64,000 nucleotides of DNA, taken from Sphingobium abikonense NBRC 16140 (GTDB taxonomy: Bacteria > Pseudomonadota > Alphaproteobacteria > Sphingomonadales > Sphingomonadaceae). The stretch spans positions 1 to 64,000 of the forward strand of contig NZ_BCYT01000005.1 in assembly GCF_001598335.1 (NCBI RefSeq). Direction: 5' to 3'. The position numbers were made by a program, and so were the translations under genes. The notes under the pieces are model-generated. The model had not been told where the DNA came from. It ran no database searches and saw nothing but the letters and a program-made list of their open reading frames with translations. Within the stretch, counting starts at the first letter, position 1. The number at the start of each line of letters is the position of its first letter. Of the stretch, positions 18,546-27,356 are shown one piece after another.

Positions 18546-19163
18546 TCAGAAGACCGGACCCTGCACCGGCCCAGACGGCTTTGCCGCATTGCTGTCCTTG
18601 GCCGCGTCCAGCGCGTCGGCCAGCCCCGGCGTGCGATTGTCCCGTGCCGCATAGTCGCGCGCCGACATGCCCGCCAGGCTGTCGCGCTTGTCGACATTGG
18701 CCCCCTGCGCCACCAGCAGCCGCACCAGCCCTACGTCGCGCAACTGCACGGCGCGAATGAGCGGCGTTTCGCCATTGTCATTGGCCTTGTCGACCTGCGC
18801 CTTATAGGCCAGCAGCGTGCGCACCCCTTCCTCGAATCGCGCCTGCACCGCGTCCATCAGCGGCGTGTTGCCGTCATTGTCCGTCAGGTTGGGATTGGCG
18901 CCCTTGGCCAGCAGGAATGTCAGCCAGCTATTGTCGCGCCGAGCGACCACGATGTGCAGCGCATTTTCGCCGCTGGTGACATCGCGGCTGTTGATGACCG
19001 TCGAACCCGGCTTCTGGATGAAGTCCGTTACCTTCTGCCCGTCGCGATCCTTCACGGCTTTCAGGAAATTATAATTGTCCGAAAACTGCGCCTGCGCGAC
19101 GCCGGGCGCGACCATCGCCATGGCGACCGGAATCAGGAAAGCGGAACGGAAGGTCTTGGTCAT
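18546..19163 (-). CDS. Secreted ankyrin-repeat protein
   Basis: A 205-residue protein with a signal peptide (cleavage near AQAQ, residue 26) and three to four ankyrin repeats between about 55 and 170. Visible units are ENALHIVVARRDNSWLTFLL, GNTPLMDAVQARFEEGVRTL and GETPLIRAVQLRDVGLVRLL. It is predicted periplasmic, which is less usual for ankyrin proteins but common in sphingomonads. The partner is unknown. Divergent from the SCO1 gene. Confidence 0.88.
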   Translation of the reverse strand: MTKTFRSAFLIPVAMAMVAPGVAQAQFSDNYNFLKAVKDRDGQKVTDFIQKPGSTVINSRDVTSGENALHIVVARRDNSWLTFLLAKGANPNLTDNDGNTPLMDAVQARFEEGVRTLLAYKAQVDKANDNGETPLIRAVQLRDVGLVRLLVAQGANVDKRDSLAGMSARDYAARDNRTPGLADALDAAKDSNAAKPSGPVQGPVF

Positions 19164-19218
19164 GCTGCGCCCTGTCTGTTTGCAAATCGGCTTCTAGCAG
19201 GGCATGGCTGGCGATGCC

Positions 19219-19857
19219 ATGAACAAAGCCATATTGACCTGCACCCTGCCGATGCTCGCCCTGCTTTCCGCCTGCGATACGGGGGGCGGCAACGCCGCAT
19301 CAAACAACGGCGCGGCGCAGGGCGACCTTGCGGGCGCACGCATCGGCGGCCCCTTCACCCTCACCAACCAGGACGCAAAGCCGGTCCGCTGGGATGATTT
19401 CAAGGGCCAGTATCGGCTCGTCTATTTCGGCTATACCTATTGCCCGGACATCTGCCCGGTCGACCTGCAACGCATCATGCAGGGCTTTGCCCAGTTCGAA
19501 AAAGCCAGTCCGCAATTGGCCGCCAAGGTGCAACCGATGCTCATCAGCGTCGATCCCGCCCGCGACACGCCTGCCGTGCTCAAAACCTATGTCGCCGCCT
19601 TTCACCCGCGCCTCATCGGCCTTACCGGCACGCCGGACCAGATCGCCAAGGTGGCCAAGGATTTCGCGGTCATCTATGGCAAGGAAGACAGCGCGGGCGC
19701 CAGCGACTATCTGGTGAGCCACAGCCGCACCCCCTATCTGTTCGGACCCGATGGCCAGCCGATCGCCCTGGTCCCGGTGGATGATCCGGGCACCCCAGAC
19801 GTGGATGAAGGCGCGCCGGACAAGGTCCGCGCCTTCCTGCAACAATGGATCAAATGA
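19219..19857 (+). CDS. SCO1/SenC/PrrC family copper-binding lipoprotein
   Basis: A 212-residue thioredoxin-fold protein that delivers copper to cytochrome oxidase or acts as a thiol reductase. It has a lipobox LLSAC (Cys19), the copper/redox motif CPDIC (Cys75, Cys79) inside YFGYTYCPDICPVDLQR, and the conserved histidine in LVSHSRTPYLF (near 168). ATG 19219 is chosen because it gives the compact lipoprotein signal; ATG 19204 is in frame. First gene of a four-gene run with 4-bp overlap to the next. Confidence 0.92.
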   Translation: MNKAILTCTLPMLALLSACDTGGGNAASNNGAAQGDLAGARIGGPFTLTNQDAKPVRWDDFKGQYRLVYFGYTYCPDICPVDLQRIMQGFAQFEKASPQLAAKVQPMLISVDPARDTPAVLKTYVAAFHPRLIGLTGTPDQIAKVAKDFAVIYGKEDSAGASDYLVSHSRTPYLFGPDGQPIALVPVDDPGTPDVDEGAPDKVRAFLQQWIK

Positions 19858-20282
19858 CCCCCTTCTGGGAAAAGCCGCTGGACCAGCTGGATCGCGCGCA
19901 GTGGGAAGCGCTGTGCGACGGCTGCGGCAAATGCTGCCTGCACAAGGCGGAGGATGAGGATACGGGCCGCATCTACCCCACCAATGTCGCCTGTCGCCTG
20001 CTCGACCGCCAGAGCGGCCAATGCAGCAATTACAAGGATCGCCGCCGCTTCGTGCCCGACTGCGTTCGGCTGACCCCGGCCAAGGTGCGCAACCTCAGCT
20101 GGCTGCCGCGCACCTGCGCCTATCGGCTGCGCGGGGACGGCTTGCCCCTGCCCGACTGGCATTATCTGGTCAGCGGCGACCGGGAAGCGGTGCATCGCGC
20201 CGGCGAATCGGTGCGCGGCTGGACCGTGGTGGAGGCGGAGGCTGGCGATTGGGAACATCATCTTGTCGACCGCGAGCTTTGA
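19854..20282 (+). CDS. YcgN-family cysteine cluster protein (UPF0260)
   Basis: A 142-residue protein with the family cysteine set: CDGCGKCC near residues 22-29, then single cysteines in VACRLLD, GQCSNY, PDCVRL and RTCAYR. This pattern (CxxCxxCC plus others) is thought to bind a metal or Fe-S cluster, but the role is not established. Translation from ATG 19854 overlaps the SCO1 gene stop (ATGA); ATG 19845 is possible. Coupled to SCO1, suggesting a metal-related unit, although this is only context. Confidence 0.9.
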   Translation: MTPFWEKPLDQLDRAQWEALCDGCGKCCLHKAEDEDTGRIYPTNVACRLLDRQSGQCSNYKDRRRFVPDCVRLTPAKVRNLSWLPRTCAYRLRGDGLPLPDWHYLVSGDREAVHRAGESVRGWTVVEAEAGDWEHHLVDREL

Positions 20283-20979
20283 AGGCGACGCCGCAATCCT
20301 GGTCGATGGCTTGGCCGTGCTGGTGCGCGTCCGCCGATCGGCCCGCACCCGCGCCTATCGGCTGACGATCGACAGCACGTATGGCGGCCTTCGCCTCTCG
20401 CTGCCCGCGCGCGCGAACCTCAAAAAGGCGCTGGCATGGGCGCAGGATCATGAAGCCTGGGTGCGCGACCAGCTGGCCAGGCAACCCGCCATAACCCCGC
20501 TCGCCGATGGCGCGACTTTTCCGCTCGAAGGGCGCGATGTCACCATCTGCTGGGTCGCAGGCGCGACCCGCACGATCCGACTGGAGGACGACCGGCTCCT
20601 GCTGGGCGGTCCGGCCGAATCGGTCGGCCCGCGCGTCCAACGCTGGCTTGTCGCACGGGCGCGGGCGGTGCTGGATAGCGAAAGCCATGCCCTGGCGCGC
20701 GACCATGGCCTGATCGTCGCTTCGGTGGGCGTTGGCGATCCGCGCAGCCGCTGGGGCAGTTGCGCTTCGTCCGGGGCGATCCGCTATAGCTGGCGGCTGA
20801 TCCTTGCTCCGCCGGACGTGCGCCGCGCCACGGTGGCGCATGAACTGGCGCATCTGCTGCACATGGACCACAGCCCCGCCTTTCACGCCGCCCATCGCCG
20901 CATCCTGGGCGCCGATCCCCGCCCTGCGCGCGCCTGGCTTCGCGCCCATGGCGCCGGCCTCCACCGCTACCGCGCCTGA
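20263..20979 (+). CDS. YgjP-like (DUF45) zinc metallopeptidase
   Basis: A 238-residue protein with the zinc motif HELAHLLHMDHSPAFHA (HExxH plus third His) near residue 204. It is preceded by the family block SRWGSCASSGAIRYSWRLIL, both signatures of DUF45/YgjP. The N-terminal half is a beta-rich domain (VRRSARTRAYRLTIDSTYGG). The first usable start is TTG at 20263, overlapping the YcgN-like gene by 20 bp; a GTG near 20317 is an alternative. Substrate unknown. Confidence 0.88.
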   Translation: MSTASFEGDAAILVDGLAVLVRVRRSARTRAYRLTIDSTYGGLRLSLPARANLKKALAWAQDHEAWVRDQLARQPAITPLADGATFPLEGRDVTICWVAGATRTIRLEDDRLLLGGPAESVGPRVQRWLVARARAVLDSESHALARDHGLIVASVGVGDPRSRWGSCASSGAIRYSWRLILAPPDVRRATVAHELAHLLHMDHSPAFHAAHRRILGADPRPARAWLRAHGAGLHRYRA

Positions 20980-20982
20980 TCC

Positions 20983-21243
20983 ATGGCCCGCCGCAAACGC
21001 TATCTCGTCGCGACCATGGCGGATGGCTATGTGAAACGCATCGGCCCCACCGCCGACCCGCTCACCCATTATTGGCGGATCGTCGCGCAGCTGGAAAATG
21101 GCCGGACGGAGGTGTTCTGGGGCCACACCCGTTCGCTGGCCGAAGCGAAGAAGCTAAAAGCGCCGGCCGCCGATGGCGCGAAGAGGCGCGGCTGGACCAG
21201 CTACGCCTTCGAAATCGCCGAACTGGTCGAAGAACCGCTCTGA
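20983..21243 (+). CDS. Small hypothetical protein
   Basis: An 86-residue basic protein (ARRKRYLVATMADGYVKRIG, then THYWRIVAQLENGRTEVFWG). It starts 3 bp after the YgjP-like gene and is probably its last operon partner. No family is recognised. Base composition and codon use match the neighbours, so it looks like a real gene; no signal peptide or membrane segment is seen. Confidence 0.65.
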   Translation: MARRKRYLVATMADGYVKRIGPTADPLTHYWRIVAQLENGRTEVFWGHTRSLAEAKKLKAPAADGAKRRGWTSYAFEIAELVEEPL

Positions 21244-21257
21244 GCGCGCATAACCGC

Positions 21258-22109
21258 CTAGCCCCGATGCGGCCAGGCCCCCGTTTCGTCCCCGGCGCAG
21301 ACATGCTCCCCCTCGCGCGGATAGGGCAGGCCACAGGCGGGGCAGGCGACATGATTGCCCGGCTTCAGTCCATGGCCCACCGTCACCCGCTCGTCAAAGA
21401 CATAGCATTCGCCCTGCCAGCGGCTCTGCGCCTCCGGCATCTCCTCCAGATAGCGCAGGATGCCGCCCTTCAGATGATAGACCGCGTCGAAGCCCCGCGC
21501 CTTCACCAGCGCGGTCGATTTCTCGCACCGTATTCCGCCGGTGCAGAACATCGCGATTTTGGGCTCCCGTCCCTTGGCGCGCAGCTGTTCGGCCAGCCCG
21601 TCGAACCAGGCGGGAAATTCGCGAAAGGACCGCGTCGCCGGGTCGATCGCATTCTCAAATGTGCCGCAGGCGACCTCATAGGCGTTGCGCGTGTCGATGA
21701 CGATCGTGTCGGGATCGGCGATCAGCGCGTTCCATTGCGCCGGGTCCAGATAATCGCCCGCCTGGGTCGCCGGGTCCAGATCGCCCGCGCCCAGCGTCAC
21801 GATCTCCGCCTTCACCTTGATCTTCATGCGCGCAAAAGGTGGCGCATCGGCGCGCGCATATTTGACGTCCAGGTCCATGCAGCCCGGCAGCGTGCGGATA
21901 TGCCCGACCAGCGCGGCGATGGCGTCATCGCTGCCCGCCACCGTGCCGTTGATCCCCTCGCCCGCGACGATCAGCGTGCCGCAGGTGCAAAGGTCGCTGC
22001 ACAGCGCCCGCAACCGCGCGGCGATCGCATCGGGATCATCGAACCGGGCGAAGCGATACAGGGCGGCAATGGCATAGGCGGATTGGGTGGCGGACGATGT
22101 TGCGGGCAT
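21258..22109 (-). CDS. trhO: tRNA uridine(34) hydroxylase TrhO (YceA-type rhodanese)
   Basis: A 283-residue rhodanese-fold enzyme that forms ho5U at the tRNA wobble position. Signatures: VAGEGINGTVAGSDDAI in the N-terminal domain, IVIDTRNAYEVACGTFENAI, and the active-site loop MFCTGGIRCEKSTALVKARG, followed by a CPACGLPY zinc-like pair near the C-terminus. The ATG at 22109 is preferred over the longer frame since homology begins around residue 15. It is divergent from pdeM. Confidence 0.93.
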   Translation of the reverse strand: MPATSSATQSAYAIAALYRFARFDDPDAIAARLRALCSDLCTCGTLIVAGEGINGTVAGSDDAIAALVGHIRTLPGCMDLDVKYARADAPPFARMKIKVKAEIVTLGAGDLDPATQAGDYLDPAQWNALIADPDTIVIDTRNAYEVACGTFENAIDPATRSFREFPAWFDGLAEQLRAKGREPKIAMFCTGGIRCEKSTALVKARGFDAVYHLKGGILRYLEEMPEAQSRWQGECYVFDERVTVGHGLKPGNHVACPACGLPYPREGEHVCAGDETGAWPHRG

Positions 22110-22174
22110 GGCAGCGCCTATAGGCCTGTGCGCGGCCACTTGAAAGCCGCGACGGACAGGCGCATAGGCGCTGG

Positions 22175-22834
22175 ATGGTTCCCCTTTCGTTCGCAGGAGA
22201 GGCGTTTCTGGCCCTGCCCGAAGCCGCGCTCTATTGGCCCGCGCGCCGCGCGCTGCTGGTCGCCGACCTGCATTTTGAAAAGGCGAGCTGGTATGCGCGC
22301 TTCGGCCAGTTCCTGCCGCCGCATGACAGCCAGGCGACGCTCGACATGATCGACGCGCTCGTGGCGCGCACGGGCGCGCAGGCGGTCTATTCGCTGGGCG
22401 ACAGTTTCCACGACAGCGACGGCGCCGCCCGGCTCGACCCGCAGGCGCGCGATCGGCTGGCGGCCCTGACCGGTCGGCTGGACTGGACCTGGATCACCGG
22501 CAATCATGACATTGGCGTGGCCGCTATGCCCGGCGGCCGGCGCGTCGCCCAGGCGCAGGTCGGCGGCATCTGGCTGCGGCATGAGGCGCAGCCCGATGAC
22601 CCCGCCCCTGAAATTTCCGGCCATTTTCACCCCAAGCTGCGCCTGTCGCTACGCGGCCGTCATGTGTCACGCCGCTGCTTCGTCGGATCGGCGACCAAGC
22701 TGATCCTGCCCGCGCTCGGCGCGCTGACCGGCGGGCTGGATGCCGGCCATGGCGAGATTCGTCGGGCCGTTGGGCCGGGTGCGGCCGCGCTGGTGCCCGT
22801 CGCGGACCGGCTGCTGCGCTTTCCGCTTTCGTAA
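22175..22834 (+). CDS. pdeM: Ligase-associated DNA damage response endonuclease PdeM
   Basis: A 219-residue calcineurin-like phosphoesterase. The metal motifs are in order: VADLHFEKASW, LGDSFHDSDG, TGNHDIG and SGHFHPKLRL. The N-terminus FLALPEAALYWPARRALLVA and the C-terminal RRCFVGSATKLILPALGALT are typical of PdeM. PdeM usually sits beside an Lhr-type helicase, an ATP-dependent DNA ligase and an exonuclease. None is here, so the partners, if present, are elsewhere in the genome. Confidence 0.9.
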   Translation: MVPLSFAGEAFLALPEAALYWPARRALLVADLHFEKASWYARFGQFLPPHDSQATLDMIDALVARTGAQAVYSLGDSFHDSDGAARLDPQARDRLAALTGRLDWTWITGNHDIGVAAMPGGRRVAQAQVGGIWLRHEAQPDDPAPEISGHFHPKLRLSLRGRHVSRRCFVGSATKLILPALGALTGGLDAGHGEIRRAVGPGAAALVPVADRLLRFPLS

Positions 22835-22862
22835 AGCGACGTTACGGAAAGCAAAGCGCAAA

Positions 22863-22880
22863 TGTTGCCACTGTGCAACA
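22863..22880. promoter_or_regulatory. Inverted repeat upstream of the TonB receptor
   Basis: TGTTGC (22863-22868) and GCAACA (22875-22880) are a perfect 6-bp inverted repeat with a 6-nt spacer, about 140 bp upstream of the receptor ATG. It looks like an operator, but no regulator is adjacent. Confidence 0.3.
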
Positions 22881-23017
22881 GCGCCGACATGGATGCATCT
22901 CGCACCTGCGTAAAAGCCCCGGAAAAGCGGGCGACTCTTGCCAAGCCCCTGCTGTGGCAGCATAATCGCACCTGAACCCGAAGCGCCAAAAAGCCGCGCG
23001 GGTCAGGAGAGGATGAT

Positions 23018-25825
23018 ATGATGCTGACAGACAAGAGTCTCTGGCTGACCACCACCGGCGCGCTGGCGCTCGGCATGCTTGCCCCCGCCGCGCTGGCGCA
23101 GGACGCCGCTATGCCGCAGGCCGCGGCCGATGATCCGGGCGCCGACATCATCGTGACCGCCACCCGCCGCGCCAGCCCGCTGTCCGACGTGCCGATCGCG
23201 GTGTCGGCCGTCAGCGCGCAGGCGATGGAGAATAGCGGCGCCAGTGACATCCGCACCCTCAATCAGCTCGCGCCATCGCTGCTCGTTTCCTCCACCGGCT
23301 CCGAAGCCAATGCCTCGGCCCGTATCCGCGGCATCGGCACAGTCGGCGACAATCCGGGCCTTGAAAGCTCGGTCGCGGTCTTCATCGACGGCGTCTATCG
23401 TTCGCGCACGGGCGCGGGCCTCAACGAACTGGGCGAAATCGAGCGGGTCGAAGTGCTGCGCGGGCCGCAGGGCACGCTGTTCGGGCGCAATGCATCCGCC
23501 GGCCTCATCAACATCATCAGCAAGGCGCCCGAGCGTGAATTTCATGCCAAGGGAGAAGTCACCTACGGCAATTATGATTATTGGCGCCTGTCTGGCCGCG
23601 TCACCGGGCCGATCAGCGACAGCATCGCGCTGGCGCTCGATGGCGTCTGGAGCAAGCGCGACGGCTTCTACAAGCTGGTCGACGGCACCGGCGCGACCGT
23701 GGGCGACACCAATGATCGCGACCGCTATTTCCTGCGCGGGCAGGCGCTGATCGAACCCAATGACGCCCTCTCCATCCGCCTGATCGGCGACTATACCAAT
23801 CGCGACGAAAGCTGCTGCGGCGCGGCCTATATCGAATCGCGCGAACGCCTGCCCGCCGCCGGGGGCGGCTATACCGACGCGCCCTTCAACCGCATCGCCG
23901 CGATCCTGGCGGGGCAGGGCAGCGTCATTCCCGCCGACCCCTATGATCGCGAACTGTCGATCACGCCGGGCCGCGACTATGTCAGCAAGTTGAAGGACTG
24001 GGGCGTTTCGGGCGAGATCAATTATGATTTCGGCGGCGCCAAGCTCACCAGCATCACCGCCTATCGCGACTACAAGTCCCGCGACTATGGCGATTACGAC
24101 TATAATCGCGCCGACCTTCTCTATCGCGATCCCAACACCTATCGCCAGTTCAAGACCTTCACCCAGGAATTGCGGCTGCAAGGATCGGCGTTCAGCGACG
24201 TGCTCGACTGGCTGGTGGGCGGCTATTACGCCAATGAACGGCTGACCTTACAGGACAATATCCGGTTCGGCGCCGACTATGGCCGCTTCGCCGCCTGCCG
24301 CCTGATGGCCGGGGCCGGCGCGACCAGCAATTTCACGGCGCAGCAGCTCGCCGCCTGCGGCAGTGGCCTTGCCACCCAGCCGCTGATCGCGGGCACGCAG
24401 GCCAATCTCAATTCGGGCCTCACCGCCGCCTTCGTCAATGCCGGCCTGCCCCCGGCCCTTGCCGCGGCGCAGGCGGGCGCGATCTCGACCGGCCTTGGCA
24501 ATGGGTTGCGCGCGCTCGCCGCCATTCCCGGCGGCACCGGCGATACCGCGTCGATCTACCGGCAGAAAAGCGAGAATTGGGCGCTCTTCACCCATAATAT
24601 CATCCATGTCACCAACCAGCTCGATCTGACGCTGGGCCTGCGCTATACCCATGAAAGCAAGCGTTTTTCGGCCGATTTCAACAACAACAACGCCACCTGC
24701 GCGGCGCTGCAGTCGTCGGCGCTGCCGGGCATCGCGACCAATCCGCAACTGGGCACCGCCGCGGCGCTCGCCGGCGGTATCCTGACGCTAGGCTGCCTCG
24801 GCAATGGATCGACCAGCCTCAACGCGCTCGACCTCAACGACCACATCAGCGACGGCGAATTTACCGGCACGGCGGTATTGTCATGGAAGCCGATCGACGA
24901 CCTGCTGCTCTATGGCAGCTATTCGAAGGGCTATAAGGCCGGTGGCTTCAACCTTGATCACTTTCAGCTGGGATCGACCGGCCTCAACGCCATTCCGGCC
25001 GTCTTCGCGCCGCGCACCAATGCCGACGTCACCAGCCTGCGCTTCGCCGCTGAAAAGGTCGATGCCTTTGAAATCGGCCTCAAATATGCGCAGCCCAAAT
25101 GGAGCGCGAACATCGCCGCCTTCCGGCAGGAGTTCAAGAATTTCCAGCTCAACACCTTCAACGGCACCAGCTTCGTCGTCCAGAATATCAATGGCTGCGA
25201 CAGCGCACTGACTGCCGCGCGTACCTGCGACAGCGGCGATGTGGGACCGGGCCTCATCAGCCAGGGCGTGGAACTGGAATTGTCAGCAAGCCCGGCGCGC
25301 AATGTCCGTGTCTCCGGCGGCCTCACCTATGCCCGCGCCAAATTCGCCAACCGGCTGGTCGGCAGCGGCGATGGCAGCGTGCCGCTCGATCCCGCGCTGT
25401 TCCTGCTGCCCGGATCGATCAACTCCAACGCGCCGCAACTCGTCACCACCGCCAGCGCCGCCTGGACGCCGCAACTTGGGTCCAGCGGCCTTTCCGCGCT
25501 GTTTTACGTCGATGGCCGCCTGACCAGCGACTATAATACAGGCTCCGACCTCTTCCCCGAAAAGCGGCAGGATGGCTATGCCATCGTCAATGCGCGCATC
25601 GGCATACGCGGCAAGGATCAGCGTTGGGCGATCGAATTCTGGGGCCAGAATATCTTCAACCAGGATTTCACCCAGGTCGCCTTCTCCAGCCCGCTCCAGT
25701 CCAGCAGCCCAGCGACATCGACCACGGGCCAGTTCGCCGCTGGCGCACCCATGGCGAACCAGCTGATTTCGGCCTATCTCGCCGAACCGCGCACCTATGG
25801 CATCACCCTGCGCGGCAGTTTCTGA
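23018..25825 (+). CDS. TonB-dependent receptor, sphingomonad type
   Basis: A 935-residue outer-membrane receptor with a signal peptide (cleavage near LAQD, residue 28). DIIVTATRR starts the plug, followed by SARIRGIGTVGDNPG, VAVFIDGVYRSRTGAGLNEL and VEVLRGPQGTLFGRNASAGL. The barrel contains DDLLLYGSYSKGYKAGGFNL and ends in RTYGITLRGSF with a terminal Phe. The substrate cannot be read from the sequence; no iron or B12 element is seen upstream. The ribosome-binding stretch AGGAGAGGATG (23005-23015) is perfectly complementary to the candidate sRNA at 43626-43686, which may repress it. Confidence 0.95.
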   Translation: MMLTDKSLWLTTTGALALGMLAPAALAQDAAMPQAAADDPGADIIVTATRRASPLSDVPIAVSAVSAQAMENSGASDIRTLNQLAPSLLVSSTGSEANASARIRGIGTVGDNPGLESSVAVFIDGVYRSRTGAGLNELGEIERVEVLRGPQGTLFGRNASAGLINIISKAPEREFHAKGEVTYGNYDYWRLSGRVTGPISDSIALALDGVWSKRDGFYKLVDGTGATVGDTNDRDRYFLRGQALIEPNDALSIRLIGDYTNRDESCCGAAYIESRERLPAAGGGYTDAPFNRIAAILAGQGSVIPADPYDRELSITPGRDYVSKLKDWGVSGEINYDFGGAKLTSITAYRDYKSRDYGDYDYNRADLLYRDPNTYRQFKTFTQELRLQGSAFSDVLDWLVGGYYANERLTLQDNIRFGADYGRFAACRLMAGAGATSNFTAQQLAACGSGLATQPLIAGTQANLNSGLTAAFVNAGLPPALAAAQAGAISTGLGNGLRALAAIPGGTGDTASIYRQKSENWALFTHNIIHVTNQLDLTLGLRYTHESKRFSADFNNNNATCAALQSSALPGIATNPQLGTAAALAGGILTLGCLGNGSTSLNALDLNDHISDGEFTGTAVLSWKPIDDLLLYGSYSKGYKAGGFNLDHFQLGSTGLNAIPAVFAPRTNADVTSLRFAAEKVDAFEIGLKYAQPKWSANIAAFRQEFKNFQLNTFNGTSFVVQNINGCDSALTAARTCDSGDVGPGLISQGVELELSASPARNVRVSGGLTYARAKFANRLVGSGDGSVPLDPALFLLPGSINSNAPQLVTTASAAWTPQLGSSGLSALFYVDGRLTSDYNTGSDLFPEKRQDGYAIVNARIGIRGKDQRWAIEFWGQNIFNQDFTQVAFSSPLQSSSPATSTTGQFAAGAPMANQLISAYLAEPRTYGITLRGSF

Positions 25826-25832
25826 AGTCGCC

Positions 25833-25935
25833 ATCCTCCCCTGGCGGGGGAGGTAGCAGGGCGAAGCCTGGACGGAGGGGTGTCGCGCTCTTCAAGAGGT
25901 GACACCCCTCCACCACTCCCCATCATGGGGAGGAT
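25833..25935. repeat. REP-like palindromic element
   Basis: A 103-bp imperfect inverted duplication downstream of the receptor. ATCCTCCCC (25833-25841) opens the left arm and GGGGAGGAT (25927-25935) closes the right. Centrally GGAGGGGTGTC (25874-25884) and GACACCCCTCC (25901-25911) pair perfectly over 11 bp. Small hairpins occur within each arm. This is the form of dispersed intergenic palindromes common in sphingomonad genomes, and it may protect or terminate the receptor transcript. Confidence 0.75.
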
Positions 25936-25947
25936 CGAAAGACGGGC

Positions 25948-26688
25948 TTATCCCCCCGAATTGCGGATCATCCCCCGCCCGCTGCCTGGCACCGGGCGGG
26001 CGGGGGCGGGCCGTTCGCCGAACAGCGCGGTGCCCACGCGAATGTCGGTCGCGCCCAGCATGATCGCGGTTTCATAATCACCCGACATGCCCATGGACAG
26101 GCGCTCCAGCCCCTCCTCCCGCGCCATCTTGGCCAGCAGCGCGAAGAAAGGCGCCGGCTCCACGTCGGCGGGCGGAACGCACATCAGGCCCAATATCGGA
26201 ATGTCGGCATCGCGCGCCGCCGCAACCAGCGCGGGCGTATCCGCGATCGGGCATCCGCCCTTCTGCTCCTCCGCGCCGATATTGACCTGAATGAAACAGG
26301 GCACGCGCCTGCCCGCCCCGTCCATCGCCCTGGCCAGCGCGGTTAGCAGCGATGGCCGGTCCAGCCCGTGGATCACATCGAACAGCGCGACCGCCTCGGC
26401 CGCCTTGTTCGATTGCAGCTGCCCCACCAGATGCAGTTCGATATCGCCCTGCTCCTCGCGCAGCGCAGGCCATTTCTGCTGGCTTTCCTGCACGCGATTT
26501 TCCCCGAAGACGCGCTGCCCGGCTGCGATCAGCGGACGGATCGCGTCGGCGTCATGCGTTTTCGACACCGCGATCAGGCGGATGTCGTCGGCGCTTCGGT
26601 CGGTCAGGCGGGCGGCGCGGCTCATGGCGTCGCGCACGGCGGCCAGCCGCTGGGCGGCCGGATCGGCGGGGATGCTGGCGGTCGTCAT
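25948..26688 (-). CDS. YggS/PLPBP-family PLP-binding protein
   Basis: A 246-residue protein of the YggS/PROSC family, which binds pyridoxal phosphate on an alanine-racemase-like barrel and keeps PLP and amino-acid pools balanced. The PLP lysine lies in IRLIAVSKTHDADAI; FGENRVQES, ELHLVGQLQSNK and LSMGMSGDYETAIMLGATDI are family blocks. The ATG at 26688 is chosen because the extension is unlike the family. It is divergent from the ThiE-like gene, 16 bp away. Confidence 0.94.
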   Translation of the reverse strand: MTTASIPADPAAQRLAAVRDAMSRAARLTDRSADDIRLIAVSKTHDADAIRPLIAAGQRVFGENRVQESQQKWPALREEQGDIELHLVGQLQSNKAAEAVALFDVIHGLDRPSLLTALARAMDGAGRRVPCFIQVNIGAEEQKGGCPIADTPALVAAARDADIPILGLMCVPPADVEPAPFFALLAKMAREEGLERLSMGMSGDYETAIMLGATDIRVGTALFGERPAPARPVPGSGRGMIRNSGG

Positions 26689-26704
26689 GCGCGCTGCTAT
26701 AGGG

Positions 26705-27268
26705 ATGGCCATGCATCGCCGCCACCGCAAATCGCTGCCCGGCCTCTGGCTGATGACCGACGAGCGCGTGGCCGATGACCGGTTGCTGGCCGCCGCCCGA
26801 GCGTTGCCGCGTGGCCGGGCGGGCATCATCCTGCGCCATTACCGCACGCCGCCCGGGCAGCGCCGCGCACTGTTCGATGCCCTGCGCGCCATCGCCCGGC
26901 GACGGCGGCTCATCCTGTTGCTGGCAGGCCCGGCGCGCTTGGCGGCGTCATGGCGCGCCGATGGCTGGCATGGCCGCGATCCGCGCCGCGCGGCTCGTCC
27001 CCTGCTCCGCAGCGCGCCCGCGCATGACCGGCGGGAAATCAGGATGGCACAGCGCGCGGGGGCCGACCTTCTTTTCCTCTCACCCCTTTTCCCCACTCGT
27101 TCGCATCCCGGCGCGCGCGTGCTGAGGCGCGCGCGCTTCGCGGCGCTGGCCCATGCCACGCCCCTGCCGGTCATTGCCCTGGGTGGCGTGACCGCCCGGC
27201 ACCGGCGCAGTCTGGCCGGGCTTGGCGCTATGGGCTGGGCCGCGATCGACGGGCTGACGACCATCTGA
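26705..27268 (+). CDS. Divergent thiamine-phosphate-synthase-like protein
   Basis: A 187-residue Arg-rich protein with a TIM-barrel ThiE/TenI core. [15 protein letters not shown] resembles the N-terminal strand. [20 protein letters not shown], then [10 protein letters not shown] is the phosphate-binding segment. [20 protein letters not shown] closes the barrel. The canonical GxHLGQxD block is not visible, so thiamine phosphate synthase activity is doubtful; it may be a paralogue with another substrate. ATG 26711 is an alternative start. Confidence 0.7.
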   Translation: MAMHRRHRKSLPGLWLMTDERVADDRLLAAARALPRGRAGIILRHYRTPPGQRRALFDALRAIARRRRLILLLAGPARLAASWRADGWHGRDPRRAARPLLRSAPAHDRREIRMAQRAGADLLFLSPLFPTRSHPGARVLRRARFAALAHATPLPVIALGGVTARHRRSLAGLGAMGWAAIDGLTTI

Positions 27269-27356
27269 ACCACCACGCCGTTGCCCCGGCGAAGTTTCTT
27301 GCGCCGGCGGACAGTTTCGCATTGCATTGCAACAGAGCGTGGCGTTTGATCGCGCC

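Noticed and set aside
22863-22880. Possible cobalamin riboswitch before the TonB receptor gene
   Set aside because: GCCACTG appears, but the other conserved B12-riboswitch blocks are absent in the 180-bp leader.
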